In this document: positions 1 to 17,025 of the stretch, piece after piece
Position numbering within the stretch: the stretch's first letter is position 1
How the letters are laid out: every line of letters begins with the position of its first letter
Assembly (NCBI RefSeq): GCF_029227915.1
Contig: NC_079887.1
Span: forward strand, 22,317,650 to 22,381,649
Direction: 5' to 3'
Source: Hydractinia symbiolongicarpus
Taxonomy: Eukaryota; Cnidaria; Hydrozoa; Anthoathecata; Hydractiniidae
DNA: 64,000 nt
The notes under the pieces: model-generated
Told to the model about the DNA's origin: nothing
The model's input: the letters and a program-made list of their open reading frames with translations, nothing else
Databases searched by the model: none
Made by a program: the position numbers and the translations under genes

Positions 1-529
1 ATATTTAGCGATCATACATTTGCAAACAAGCGGTTTTATTAAGAAAAAAAGAGGAATTTAAGAAAATAATTTTTTTTGTAGGATTAAGTTTTTTCAATTG
101 GTTTTTTTGCTAAGCTTTTTTTTTGAGATTTTTTGAATATTGACCAAGGTCGCAAATGCAAACCCTAGCCCTCTTAAGTCTAAAATCCCTGACTAAATGC
201 CAAGATGCATCATACCCTTGCCTAGTCAAATTTTGAAAGAAGTCAAAACAACTCTTTAAAGATAAATGTTAATGAAGAAAAATTATTTAATAAACACATT
301 TATTTTTTTTGAGTCATTTTTTATTGTCCTAACCTTAATTAAATATAAATACCTTTGGTTGATTATTTTTCATTGCTGTTTGGATGAGAGCTAAATGATT
401 TCTCGCTCTTTTTAGGACTGTTTTTAATTATAGCAGAGGGCATGACATGTTTGAAACACATCAGCTTGCATATTAACTGTGAAGAAAACCCTGTTTTTGG
501 TACTTAATGTTTTATTTTTGTTGTTTTAG
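1..529. other. AT-rich stretch, probably intron of the gene ending at 530-655
   Basis: No convincing coding segment or RNA gene was seen. The stretch ends in a pyrimidine-rich acceptor (TTGTTTTAG, ending at 529), so it is most simply the last or second-last intron of a plus-strand gene that begins left of the window. Confidence 0.5.
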
Positions 530-655
530 TTGGAGAAAGCTAAAATCAAATATCGTCTTCACATCTCTTCATATATATTTTTTGTTGTCCTGTTATCCAT
601 GTTGATATTTGCTGTGTTAAAAAGCCGATCAAAACAGGACCAAAAGGTTAGATAA
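530..655 (+). CDS. C-terminal exon of an unidentified membrane protein (partial)
   Basis: After the acceptor at 528-529 the frame TTG GAG AAA GCT stays open for 41 codons to TAA at 653-655. It gives a basic stretch (KAKIKYRLH), a hydrophobic segment of about 17 residues (YIFFVVLLSMLIFAVL) and a short basic/polar tail (KSRSKQDQK). That is the layout of a C-terminal membrane anchor or last transmembrane helix. The exon could instead end at the donor AAG|GTTAGA (646) and splice to the strong acceptor at about 1034, which would add only ILQS and a stop. A polyadenylation signal AATAAA lies at 1316-1321. The family was not recognised because the rest of the gene is outside the window. Confidence 0.55.
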   Translation: MEKAKIKYRLHISSYIFFVVLLSMLIFAVLKSRSKQDQKVR

Positions 656-2579
656 GATTGCACATCTTTTATTTACTATTGTATATTATTTTTACTTCAA
701 AGTTTTTGACTGTTTACAACTTCGCAAGCTTATCACCTGACACTTCTACGATGCTTATAGGCCTGACCATGTTATTTTAAGCAGTTGTTAAAGTCAGTAA
801 TTTGAACCTGTATTTTCAAAAAAGTCCTAGATAACCATAATGGTGGTTGTAGTGGAAACTATTTTTATTTTGCATTTATTCTAAAAGACAATCCATTCAC
901 CTTTTTTTAAAAATTAACTAACTACAGTATTTTAGTCAACCCATTGTTGAGTTGAGAAGCAACCAACATTTGCACAGAATATAAATGAGACCCTTATATG
1001 GTTCTTTTTGTATTTCTTTTTCTTTTTTTTTTAGATCTTACAGAGTTAGTACAAGAAACCTCTTCTATGTGAAAATTTTAAAGAGCTTATATGTAATCGG
1101 ATTTTTCTGAATTATTTATTCTTTATTTATAATATGTGTTTACTATATGGTGGTGTATTTTTTTCTATTTCAAAATGAATAATTAACTTATATTTCTTTT
1201 ATGATAATATATTTTAGGAAGTTTCGCATATGTGTATAAAAATATGTTGTTTCTTATTAACTAAGATGCTAATTATGAATTTTTATAATATAAACAGATT
1301 ATGTTGAATTTATAAAATAAAGTTTTGCAAAAATGAAAGTAGCTTATTTTTACTTGAAAGAATAAAAGTATGGAATTATGAAATTAATAATTTTAATGGA
1401 CCTTATTTTTAAAACATGAATGAAAAGTAGCGTTATCAAGTTCAATCAACTCTTTTTAAAATATAATCTGAAGTGCATGCAGGTTTGTAACTTACTGAAC
1501 TAAATGTTATAAATTTAGGATTTTTTTTTCACTGTCTAGTTTTGAATTCTGCTTTGAATGGTAAAATTACATTTATGTTGTAATAAAATAAAAGGAAAAA
1601 AAATGGCGATGAACAGTCAAAGTAACAAGAAGAACTAAACCCGGTAATCACTAAAGTTAGCACGAAAGAAATCGTTGTCAGTGTTTCCTTTGAAGTCAGA
1701 TTTATTTTTTATTGATAACATGAAAATATTTTTGTCACATATCAGTCTTTCCAGAATCCTTTTTGAAAAGAAACAGCTATTTACTTTTTTAATTTCCTGG
1801 ATTTTTGGGAGTTTTCGGAATAGAATAGTATTTGTGAATATAATATTTTATATAAGCCGGTCTCTGTTGTGACTAGATATCATCACAAGTGCTTGTATCT
1901 GATTGGTTGACAAATAAGTTAAAATAGATTTTAGTATCTTTTTTTCTCAATGTTTACTCTTGACCCTTCAAAATAATACACAGATAACATTTTATCTGTT
2001 TTAAAAGCTTTGATGACTCCACAGTGAACTCTGATTGGATAATCATAAAATAAACTGTGATTGGATAATTACTCCATGAGCTCTGAATGGATGATATGCA
2101 GTGAAATCAGATTGGATAATCTCTATGTTAAACTTTTTTTATTTAAGCTTTATTTTACTCAACTCAAATGGACAAACTATTTACAATTGGCATTTGTTTG
2201 GAACGATTAACTTTCGTTTTTGGACTACGAGCAAGTTACAAATACTCTTCTTTGAGTTATTTTGTTTATTCATTTCCTTGTTATCATGGTTAGATAAGAG
2301 TATTACTTTCAAAAAATTGAAGTAATCTTTTGGTGAGGTTGTCATGGTAACATGACTTGATTATTTATCATACTCACGTATTGATTATATAATTATTTTT
2401 CCAACATTTCATATTTTTATACTTTTCCTAGTTAGATCTTGATACTGTATGTTTCTAAACTGTCTATTATAATTGCACTATGTTGGTATTTTATTTCACG
2501 AATCTTGAGAATTTATTAATTACCTGTTCTGCTAAAAGGTTGTTCCTTTTTGTTTTGATGTTTTAGATATACATTAAAG
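656..2579. other. 3' UTR and intergenic AT-rich DNA
   Basis: This holds the probable 3' UTR of the upstream gene (polyA signal at 1316-1321) and then AT-rich DNA. Near 2030-2110 there are three imperfect repeats of the phrase TCTGATTGGATAAT. A pyrimidine-rich acceptor ends just before the heparanase start (TGATGTTTTAG, ending at about 2566). No gene was seen. Confidence 0.5.
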
Positions 2580-4010
2580 ATGAAGCTTGTTTTCATTGCA
2601 GCATTTGTGCAGTTGTGTTTGGGCTTGGATATGCCCATCAAAATTGACCTTTCAAAACCAGCTGCAATTGTGGATAACAATTTCTTATCGCTGACTCTTG
2701 GTTCTGATGCACTTAAATTTGATTTTAAACACATAGATTTAGACTCAGAAAAGTTGCTTTCGTTGGCTAAAGGATTAACTGGTCATGAAAACCGAGCCGA
2801 GTTTTACTTTCGAATTGGTGGCACAGCAGCTGATCATATTGAGTTTGAACCTACGATGTATCGTTTTAATGCCACAGAGTTTGATGAATTATGTAAGTTT
2901 TCCTATGATGTTAGATGGAAACTTATTTTTGACCTGAACTCTTTGGAAAGAAAACCTGATGGGTCTTGGGATCCAACCAATGCAGTGGAGCTTATCGATT
3001 ATATTATAGAGAAGGGTTATTTTGTACAGTTTGAATTGGGTAATGAACCTGACTTGTACCCTAGTCATCTTAATATAACAATTCCTCCTGAACAATTAGC
3101 TAAAGATTTTTATTTGTTGCGTCTAATTTTAAATGAAAAGACACGAAACCAAGCCATGCTTGTCGGTCCCGATGTGGCTACTCTGGACCGTTATCATTAT
3201 TTTGGAAAGTTTTTGTCAAGTGTGCAAGAAAATGTCCTTGACGCTGTCACGTTTCATCACTATTATTCATCAAGCAATAATATTACCACAAAAAATTTTA
3301 CATCAGTGACATATCTTGACAAGTTTTTAGGTTATTGCAGAGAAGCATTGTCAATAATTAAATCATCCTTTACAAAATTCCCCGCTCCACCTGTATGGAT
3401 TGGCGAAACCTCCAGCACCTACGGTGGAGGGAGTCGCCAAGTTGGAGAATCGTTTGCTTCAGGTTTTGTTTGGCTTGATAAGTTAGGGATTGCAGCACAG
3501 ATGAATATTAGCATTGTGATGCGGCAATCTTTAAAAGGTGGGTATTACTCCTTGCTGGACAGTCATTATAACCCGAATCCCGATTACTGGAGTTCGTTAC
3601 TGTACAAGCAACTTATGGGAAGAACGGTCTTAAAAATTACCGGTTACCTTGAATCTGGGAGGGAAATCCGTGTGTATGCGCATTGTGTCAATCGGTTCAG
3701 TGGGCGTGGTTATCAACCTGGATCTGTAATTTTGATGGCTTTGAATATAAACCCAACAGAAGAAGCAAGAATTTATCTTCAAAATGATTTCAAGTCTTTA
3801 AATGCTGACCAATATTTATTCACACCTGCAAATGGAAGGCTAACTGATAATTCTGTAAAGTTAAACGGACATGTTTTAAAAATGGTTAATGACACTGTGG
3901 TCCCTGATTTGGATCCTGTCCGAGTTAAACAACCATTTATTTTACCAGCTTTATCTTATGGTTATTTTGTTGTTATTGGTTCGTATGCCTCTGCTTGTAA
4001 TGTTGTGTAA
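2580..4010 (+). CDS. HPSE: Heparanase-like glycoside hydrolase (GH79), single coding exon
   Basis: The 476-residue protein starts with a signal peptide (MKLVFIAAFVQLCLGLDMP) and continues as a GH79 endo-beta-glucuronidase. The acid/base motif FELGNEPD puts the proton donor at Glu156. WIGETSSTYGGG puts the nucleophile at Glu276, about 120 residues later, as in animal heparanases. Heparanase cleaves heparan sulfate chains in lysosomes and the extracellular matrix. Human HPSE is 543 aa; I did not try to define the linker that is excised from the human proenzyme. Several N-glycosylation sequons (NATE, NITI, NISI) fit a secretory protein. The whole coding region is one exon, which is unusual beside the intron-rich neighbours. 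An acceptor-like TGATGTTTTAG lies about 13 bases before the ATG, and a polyA signal AATAAA is at 4237-4242. Orthology to HPSE rather than HPSE2 is inferred from both catalytic Glu being present. Confidence 0.9.
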   Translation: MKLVFIAAFVQLCLGLDMPIKIDLSKPAAIVDNNFLSLTLGSDALKFDFKHIDLDSEKLLSLAKGLTGHENRAEFYFRIGGTAADHIEFEPTMYRFNATEFDELCKFSYDVRWKLIFDLNSLERKPDGSWDPTNAVELIDYIIEKGYFVQFELGNEPDLYPSHLNITIPPEQLAKDFYLLRLILNEKTRNQAMLVGPDVATLDRYHYFGKFLSSVQENVLDAVTFHHYYSSSNNITTKNFTSVTYLDKFLGYCREALSIIKSSFTKFPAPPVWIGETSSTYGGGSRQVGESFASGFVWLDKLGIAAQMNISIVMRQSLKGGYYSLLDSHYNPNPDYWSSLLYKQLMGRTVLKITGYLESGREIRVYAHCVNRFSGRGYQPGSVILMALNINPTEEARIYLQNDFKSLNADQYLFTPANGRLTDNSVKLNGHVLKMVNDTVVPDLDPVRVKQPFILPALSYGYFVVIGSYASACNVV

Positions 4011-5206
4011 TACTGTTTTCTAAGGTTGTCCATTACTGATTTAAACAGCCTTTGTTTAGATAATATTTCTGGAAATATCATTAGGATTGTAAAAATTAGA
4101 ATTTATTAGAAGCACCTTTGTGTATTTCATGCAATATGCACTCTAAACAGATTAGTATGTGTAACATTTTTGTACTGTTGCGGTCTGTTTACTTGAATTT
4201 GTTAGATTCCCAGATGTATATATATTTTGAGTTTTAAATAAAATTTATATATTGTAAACCTTTTTTATATAGCCTTTTGTGTGTGTCAAAGTATTATTTG
4301 CAGACCAGAAGTTTTATGTTCTGCAATATTTGTTTTTTAGATAAAAAATTTTAATTTTGTAAAATTTTTACTAGCTGTTGTTAAATTTAGCTGTAATACA
4401 ATCACAAAGTTGTGTGTTGATGACCTTTGTTATATAGTGTTATCTGTCTGTGTATAAACACATTTTTGCAAACCAGAAGTTTTGTGTTCTGCAATGTTTA
4501 TATTGGATACGTTTTGTCTACTTTCTATTTAAGAAAAGGATTAGCAATGTGAAAGGACATGCTTTACACCTAACTGTGACGTTGTTTTTATAAATGCGAT
4601 TGTACTTTTGTTATGTCAATCTTGCAAGATTATTTTAACAAGATATGAACTGTTCAGAAATCGCAATGGTGTTATGTTTTTTTTTTATGATACAGTTAGT
4701 GTTGTATGTTGTTATGTGGTTGTTGTGTGAAAATACAAGTTGTTAATACAAAAGAGGAAGTGCATATTTCTTTCTAAATAAGAAGCTATGAGTTTAGCCT
4801 AGATGTTCTTTAACTTGGGTTTAGCCTGGATATTTGTAAATTGTAATTCAGTTTTTTGAAACAACTAATAAACAAACGTATATTCTTTTCTATTTGTGCT
4901 CTGTTCTAGATTCTGTAAAGCTTTAATTTCGCCAATGTTTCGTGAGTTAGTAGTTTGGTTTAGCCTGGATGCTTGTAACTTGTAATGCAGTCTTTTAAAA
5001 AAACACGTACACTCTTCTTTATTTGTGCTATGTTCTAGATTCTGTAAATTTTGCTAATATTTTGTGTGTTAGTAGTTTGCAGTATGTATGCCCTGAACCT
5101 TATATTTCCTATAAACGAGTTTTTAAAAAAAATGTGTGTTTTGTTGGCATGGCTGTGAATGTTTTCTTCCTTATAATCTGGATAGGTAATAAAATACAGA
5201 ATAAAG
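4011..5206. other. Intergenic, heparanase 3' UTR and duplicated T-rich segments
   Basis: The region contains the heparanase 3' UTR and then DNA with imperfect direct duplications. The phrase CAGACCAGAAGTTTTATGTTCTGCAATATTTG at about 4300 recurs near 4470. The TTTAGCCTGGAT...TTGTAA...CAGT segment at about 4810-4900 recurs at about 4960-5045. No gene was seen. Confidence 0.5.
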
Positions 5207-7589
5207 ATGGCGTTAGTAGATTATGTGGTGCATTGTTTTTTTGGTTGTATTCTTGTTCTCTACACATTTCACTTTTTACTGAGGACGTTGTTACAAACGA
5301 TGACTAATAGTTTAACGTATGGACAGCGTTATGTTATATCGACAAAGTAAGAGAGTTGTTCTGGAAAGTTTGTTGAGTATAATTAAATTATTTTTTTGAA
5401 TTTGTTCAATCCTCTGTTAAATGTTAAAAGGGTGATCACTTTTAAAAAATGGATTTTCTTGTGGCTGTTGCAAATGCCTCGAAAGATATTTTGTTGTGTT
5501 ACTCCTAAGAATTTTTTGGCACTAATTCATCGGCACTAACTTTTTTTCATTTTTTTTAATGGGGTGACCAGAGCCACCTTTGGAAGAAGGGCCAACGAAT
5601 TATAATACATATTTTGACCATTTTCCAAGATTACTGGTGGTAACTGCTCAAGTCTGTATAATTATCTCCATCTTTTACGTTTTAGAATCGTGTCAGGTGT
5701 GTTCGCATTAGTGACCTCCGTCATAGCTGCTCGAACGCTCGTTTCAACAACAGACATTATGCATCAACCAGACACCGTGTTGGAGACCTACACTATCTTA
5801 ATGTGCGGTTACTTTGCGTATGACATTATAGTCATGTATAGAGGGTTCGTCGAAAAGCTAAGAGACGCGAAAAAACTTAATAATCGCAATATGAAGCAGT
5901 TAGTGAAAGCGTTTCTACGTCGCGAATTATTTATCGTCATTCATCATGCTGTTTTACAGTGTTTAGGCTTGCCTGTTGCAGTCGTCATGGTAATAAGTTT
6001 ATTTTTGCACATTTGTTCAAATCGTGTGACATGTTAAAGGTGTGTCTAGAGTTTTGACACTTTGGACAGTGATTGAATGTAACAGAAAAGTCGTTGATGA
6101 ATATTTTTACCCGCCTCTGTCGCTCAAAAATAAGTTAACATGTAGAAACCACCTTTTAAATTGTTAGTTAAAGGTAAATGCGAATACAGAAACAGTATAA
6201 GCATATAAACACTCACAGTTTGTATCAAAGCTTTCAGCCGTAACTGATGATGACCGCGGTTACGGCTGATAGCTTTAAAAAATATATATTTACAAAGTAT
6301 AGACAGTGTTTACATGCTTAAATACTGTTTCTGTATTCGCATTTTCTTTTAACTAACAAGTTGAAAGATGGTTTCTCTATGTTAACTTAACAGTTAATGG
6401 GAGGGGAGGGTAACACACTCTCTTTTCATAAGCAACACGAACTGGTAAGCTTGATTTCAATTGACGCGTTAACTTAATTGTGCAACAGCTGAGCCTAAAA
6501 GTACAGAAACATAATTAGGATTTAGCTAAAATTTTGTGTTGCTTATAAAAAAATCGTGTACAGTGACTATAAGTCCCGACCTACCTATTTCTGTGATTAT
6601 ATTCAGAATGTCTGTTGAACCTTAAATACCTTAGTATCAGACTAACTATTCCTAAAGAGATTGGAGGAAAAGGTTAAAAAGCGCGTTATGATAATATTGT
6701 CTTCTGATAATTTGTTGTATTTGCAGTGTTTAAGAAACTTCCCTTCATTTACGTTGGAATGGTTGGCAATGTCATTTTTGTATCTTGTAATATTTCTATA
6801 TAGATATCTTCAAATAACTTACACAAAAAATACTATCAACGACTTCTTCTTTGCCTTGACTTCTTGCTTAAGATGACGAAACTTTTATTTTTAGCTGACT
6901 AGGCGTGGTTTGGGTGTATTTTTCATGGCTGGTGTATTCATAGCGGAAATTAGCACGCCGTTTTACTCCACAAGAGGAATATTAACAACGGTAAGGGGTT
7001 CGGATGTAGTTTTTCTGCGTTAAAAAATGACTGCTTTGTTTATATTCTGCACTCAGTCTGCAATTTTTATAAAATATTTTTTGTCGTATAAAAAGGGTAA
7101 ATATAAAGTAAATCGAATTTTATTGAATTTGTTTAGATTGGCAAAACATCAGGAGTATTTTATGAAGTGAACGGGTTGTGCTTCATGATCACCTTCTTCT
7201 TCGGACGAATATGCTCGTTTCCATATTTATACTACCGCTACTCAATATATGCGAATCTCCCTCTGTATCGTGTTCCCTTTAAAATTCCACTGTTGTGCAA
7301 CGTCGCAAGTTTCGCTTTCTTTGCGTTACAATCTTACTGGTTTTACTTAATCATTCGAACAGTTTTTAATTATTTGTTGAAGAGTAAATCCGCGCAGGAG
7401 TTAAAAGTAGAAGGTAATCATGCTGACGATAGAAAGGTAACGAATGGTCATGCAGTTAATGGGAATGGTCACGTGATCAGTAAAGGCAATCACGTGGTGA
7501 ATGGTGACGGACTCGTGGTGAATGGAAATTGTCACGTGATAAATGGGAATGGTCATGTGATTGATTCTGAGAGCAAGAAAACCCATTAG
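5207..7589 (+). CDS. TLCD3: TLC domain-containing protein, TLCD3 (FAM57) type
   Basis: Coding exons: 5207-5346, 5686-5989, 6895-6990, 7137-7589 (330 aa). All junctions are GT-AG and in phase. TLCD3/FAM57 proteins are multipass membrane proteins with a TLC (TRAM-LAG1-CLN8) domain, tied to ceramide and phospholipid metabolism. Recognisable blocks are YFAYDIIVMY (89-98), RRELFIVIHHAV with the paired His133-His134, GLGVFFMAGVFIAEISTPF across exon 3, and a final YWFYLIIR membrane segment. These match the TLCD3A/B order. Start choice: ATG 5207 opens exon 1 with a hydrophobic N-terminus, and its phase-2 end joins exon 2 as K47-I48. Residues from about 275 form a low-complexity tail of NGNGHVI-like repeats that vertebrate TLCD3 lacks. 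I cannot decide between 3A and 3B; the gene may predate that split. Confidence 0.9.
6131..6389. repeat. Long imperfect palindrome (MITE-like) in TLCD3 intron 2
   Basis: The left arm (TAAGTTAACATGTAGAAACC, then TTAGTTAAAGGTAAATGCGAATACAGAAACAGTAT) is mirrored by the right arm (ATACTGTTTCTGTATTCGCATT..., then GGTTTCTCTATGTTAACTTA). The centre near 6235-6275 is itself palindromic (AGCCGTAAC...GTTACGGCT). The result is one roughly 260-bp foldback, typical of a miniature inverted-repeat element. It has no coding capacity. Confidence 0.7.
7401..7586 (+). repeat. Coding repeat tract with three CACGTG sites (TLCD3 tail)
   Basis: The last part of TLCD3 exon 4 is built from degenerate units of the type AATGGGAATGGTCACGTGAT, encoding NGNGHVI-like peptides. 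CACGTG palindromes occur at 7470-7475, 7491-7496 and 7533-7538. The repeats also keep the antisense strand open, so the antisense reading frame here is a shadow. Confidence 0.75.
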
Positions 7590-10105
7590 TTGTTTCTTTT
7601 ATTATTTTATTTGAAACACGGCTCTTATCGCGAGCCATTGTCAGTCTTAGGTAGTAGCAGTAACACTTCGTTACCATGCTCCAAAGCCAGTAGTTTAAAT
7701 TATAAACGCCTAGTTTGGGTGTTTCGGCACAAGTCTCTTTCATATTAAACATGTTCGATCGACGAAAATTTTTAGGAGAGGGAGGTGGAGCCGTGTCTCC
7801 CTCCTTCCCTGATACTCCCAGGTTGCTACATAAATTACCTCTTTGTTGAATAGTTTTATAGTTTCATTTTACTATTTCATGTAATATCTACTAGTATAAT
7901 ATTCTTTATTTATCACATTTTATATTTATTATTACAAAATGACGTCATTATTATGACGTCACAAATATGTCTGGGGTAAATATTTTTACGATTTTTTTAA
8001 ATTTTTTTTTATTAGTTATATATTTATTCAACTTATCTTTATTCATCGAGATTATCGGTATATACTCTTACGGAGGGCGGTGGGGGATTATCTTCCTCAC
8101 CCACCCTTCCATTGGGTGGGCGTAGATTGCAGTGAATGCAGTGCTTTTTAAAAGATTAGTCTCTTAAAGAGGCGTGGGAAAGAAGTTGTTTATTTATTTA
8201 TGTACTAAAATAAAATATCTTCTATTATAATTGTTCTATTATAAATCGAGTTTTTTATTTGCATGTTGTCTCGGAATTTTGTTTGCTTAATGCACAACCT
8301 CGTCCCTAGGGCTTTTTTTACTAATTATCTTAATGTTCATATAAGTCGCAGAATCTTTTTTTACGCTTTCCGTTATTTTTAGTAGCACCACATTTCAAGA
8401 AGCGAAAAATAAGATTGGAAGCGAGATTGGCTTGAATGCACGTTTTTGATTCGCAGGAATTCAGTTTTACGCAAAATCAAAAGTCATTTTTATAGATATT
8501 TAATCTTTTTAAAAATTTGCGAGCTAATGGATAATGAGAGTTTTGTCACGCCTAAAAATTTTCACCTTCGAAATATAAGATTAAATCAATTTATTTGAAA
8601 AATGTTTTGGGAAAGTATAAAAATCAATGACGTGAAATTTGTGCGATTCCTGTTATAAAATTTAAATGAAGTTCTAAAACTGTTAAAATACGTTTTTTTT
8701 AAATGCCATAATTTAAAATGTGAGAAAATTTCTGCGTCTGCTGAGTATACCCCTTGGTCTTGTGATAAAAATTTTCCTCAAAAAAAAGCACAAAACCGTG
8801 AACGCATAAATATTGATTGGGTAGATTGTTTTGATGACTCAGCATATATTGCTGACGTAATACCCTACACTGTCTTTCTAATTTATAAACACGAAATAGA
8901 AGATTTGTTCCATTCAAATGAAATATAAAAACGCTACACAACGCTTTCGTGTTTTCTTCATATAAGAACCTATTTTATAAGAACATTAAGGCTCACATGT
9001 CGCCGAAAACTAAGAACGTATTAATCCTGGAACCACTTTTTTATCAAGAAATTATTTTATTCGGAACATCTTTTTTTAACACCTTTTATTTCTTACATTG
9101 GTTTAACATCTTTATCTTCGTCCCAAAATCGGGTTATAATTTCGGATTTTCTTGTTGAGTTATCTTATTTTGTAACTTTTTCGGAGCATCAGTAAGAACA
9201 TTCGAGGCTAGAAAGTACGAAGAAAAGCTTATTCAACCCCGGGAGATTTAGACAAGGGAAGGAATTTGTTGAGGGAATTTAATCTCGCGAAGCAAAATAA
9301 AAGATTTATCTTTGCGAATTTATAAAACTCAAATTTTCCGCGAGAGTTTAATTTCGTGAAATGCTAAAACACGGATTTATTTTCGTGATCTCAGGTTTGG
9401 TAAAGTAATTTTAGGAATTTTCTATTAAAATTAAGTGTGAATCACAGTAAAGGGAAGTGCTACTTTTGCTTTTGAAACCTAACAAAAAAATGAATTTCCG
9501 GCAGTAAAAAAAACCCATTTTTTGGCCTGAAGTAGTGTTCTATTTCGTTAAAAAAAATTGGCGGAAAGTTTTGCTTAAAAAACTTAACAAACGCCCGAGA
9601 TGTAGGGCCCTACGCATTTGTAAAAACTCCCGCGCAGTCCGTTGCTTTTTAAAATTTAGAGTGAAAATTTCGTCTTTAGATTTACAATAAGGTATTTTTT
9701 ATGCGCCCGCGAATTTGCAGAACACTTCCCTCTAGACGAAATTCCAGGTACCCTTTACACCCTCCGGCAAGCAATATTTTGTCTCCTTCAGAGGTCGCCT
9801 GTATCTCTTCGCCTTTCTAATAAGAAAAGCGCAAAGAAGTCCCCAATATAAAAAAAGCGAAAAGAGTCCAAGGGTCCTAGGGACGATCTTGAGTAAACAT
9901 TAAAAACGTGTTATCGCAGCATCACAAGTACACTAGTATTCATATTTTTAGAAGAAAACAAACAAAAATTGAATAAAAAAAAGAAAAAATCTACAAATCT
10001 TCTGTATAGACACGACAAAACGTTCTGATTCATTTTGACCTAAAGGACAGGCAGTCCTTGGAGACTGGTAAAGAATTTAGCACATCTGAACGGATAAAAT
10101 CAACT
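7590..10105. other. Intergenic between TLCD3 and HPD
   Basis: This is non-coding and AT-rich. It holds the TLCD3 3' UTR, a dispersed CAACCTCGTCCCTAGGG motif at 8295-8311, and a 9260-9410 segment with several TCGCGAA/TTTCGTGAA motifs. The HPD 3' end reads in from the right. Short ORFs on both strands lack any recognisable domain. Confidence 0.5.
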
Positions 10106-15469
<5,364 letters not shown>

Positions 15470-16639
15470 GATTAATTGTAAAGGATGGTGGATACCACGA
15501 TGTTAGTATGTTTGTTACTAGTATTAGTAAAGAAAACACTGAATGGTTAGTTATTGTTCACACTTACTAAAAACAGGTGCAGATGAACTTGTGTAAGAAT
15601 ACCAATGGCTGATACAGATTTGATTAACACAGACAAATTGAGTAGAATAGACAGATAAACTATAGAATAAATCTGTTTAAGATGTTTCAGAAGTTATAAA
15701 AAAATTAGTCTTGACTGTTATGCAAGACAGTTTGATTAATTCAAAATTGTTTAAAAAATTTTTCGACATTTTTTAAGTTGATCGTTTTCCTGCGTCTTTT
15801 TTCTGCGGCAAACAAAGCTAAGCAAAAAAACAACGACAATTCTAAGTTTTTAAATATTTTCCAGGTTTATTGAACTTATAGATCGAAGAGGTTAATATGC
15901 GAAAATAAAGTTCAATGAGAATGTTAATATAACACGAAGTGGTGTCTTGTTTCACTTTAGTGGCCTACATGAAATTCTGTGAGTTTGGTAGGAATTTTAA
16001 TTAAGTTATGGCGCTATTTTAGAATCCATTTTTGTTGTAATCCTGTGATACAGTTGAAGCACTTATATTATAATATATATTTCAACTTAAATAAATATAA
16101 AAAACAAAAAAGGTAGAAAAAAAGTAAAAAAACAAAATGACATTGGTGGTGACAAGATTGTCATGAGAAAAAAACAACATGGTCGACTTGTTTACTTTTA
16201 CAAACAAGATATAACACAGAAGTTACTATCAAAATGTTTCTTTGGACATTATTTTGGATTTGATTGATGTCGGTGTATACCCAGCTGTTTGTAAAAGTTA
16301 AAAATTAAAAAAAAAATATATATTATTATATATATTATATTGAAAAGTGGTTAGAATGTGTTATTAAATAAATACCAAACAGCAAATTTTTTTATAAGTC
16401 TACTGAGACTGGACAAATCCAAAAAGTTAAACATAAATAAAGGCCACAGGAGCATAAGAACCTGAGATCTGAAAGGAATCTTCTTAAACCATAGAGGGAA
16501 TGGCAATTTCACAAACATATTCTGTTTGAAAACCTTTTAAACATATTAAAAAATTCAAACGTTGCTAAAGCATTTTGCTATTGTGAACAGAAAAAATAAA
16601 TACACCATGCTTACAAAAAGGTAAAAACAACACTTTTAT
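15470..16639. other. HPD 5' flank, no gene seen
   Basis: AT-rich DNA upstream of HPD, with homopolymer A/T runs and a TATATA tract near 16318-16340. No coding segment was recognised. The HPD promoter should lie at the left end, but no motif decisive enough to call was seen. Confidence 0.45.

Positions 16640-17025
<386 letters not shown>

Noticed and set aside
6661-6876. Possible TLCD3 exon after TTGCAG at 6726
   Set aside because: The protein family runs directly from the exon ending at 5989 to the exon at 6895 (AVVM-LTRRGLGVFF). A segment here would break the alignment and contains a stop in the useful frame.
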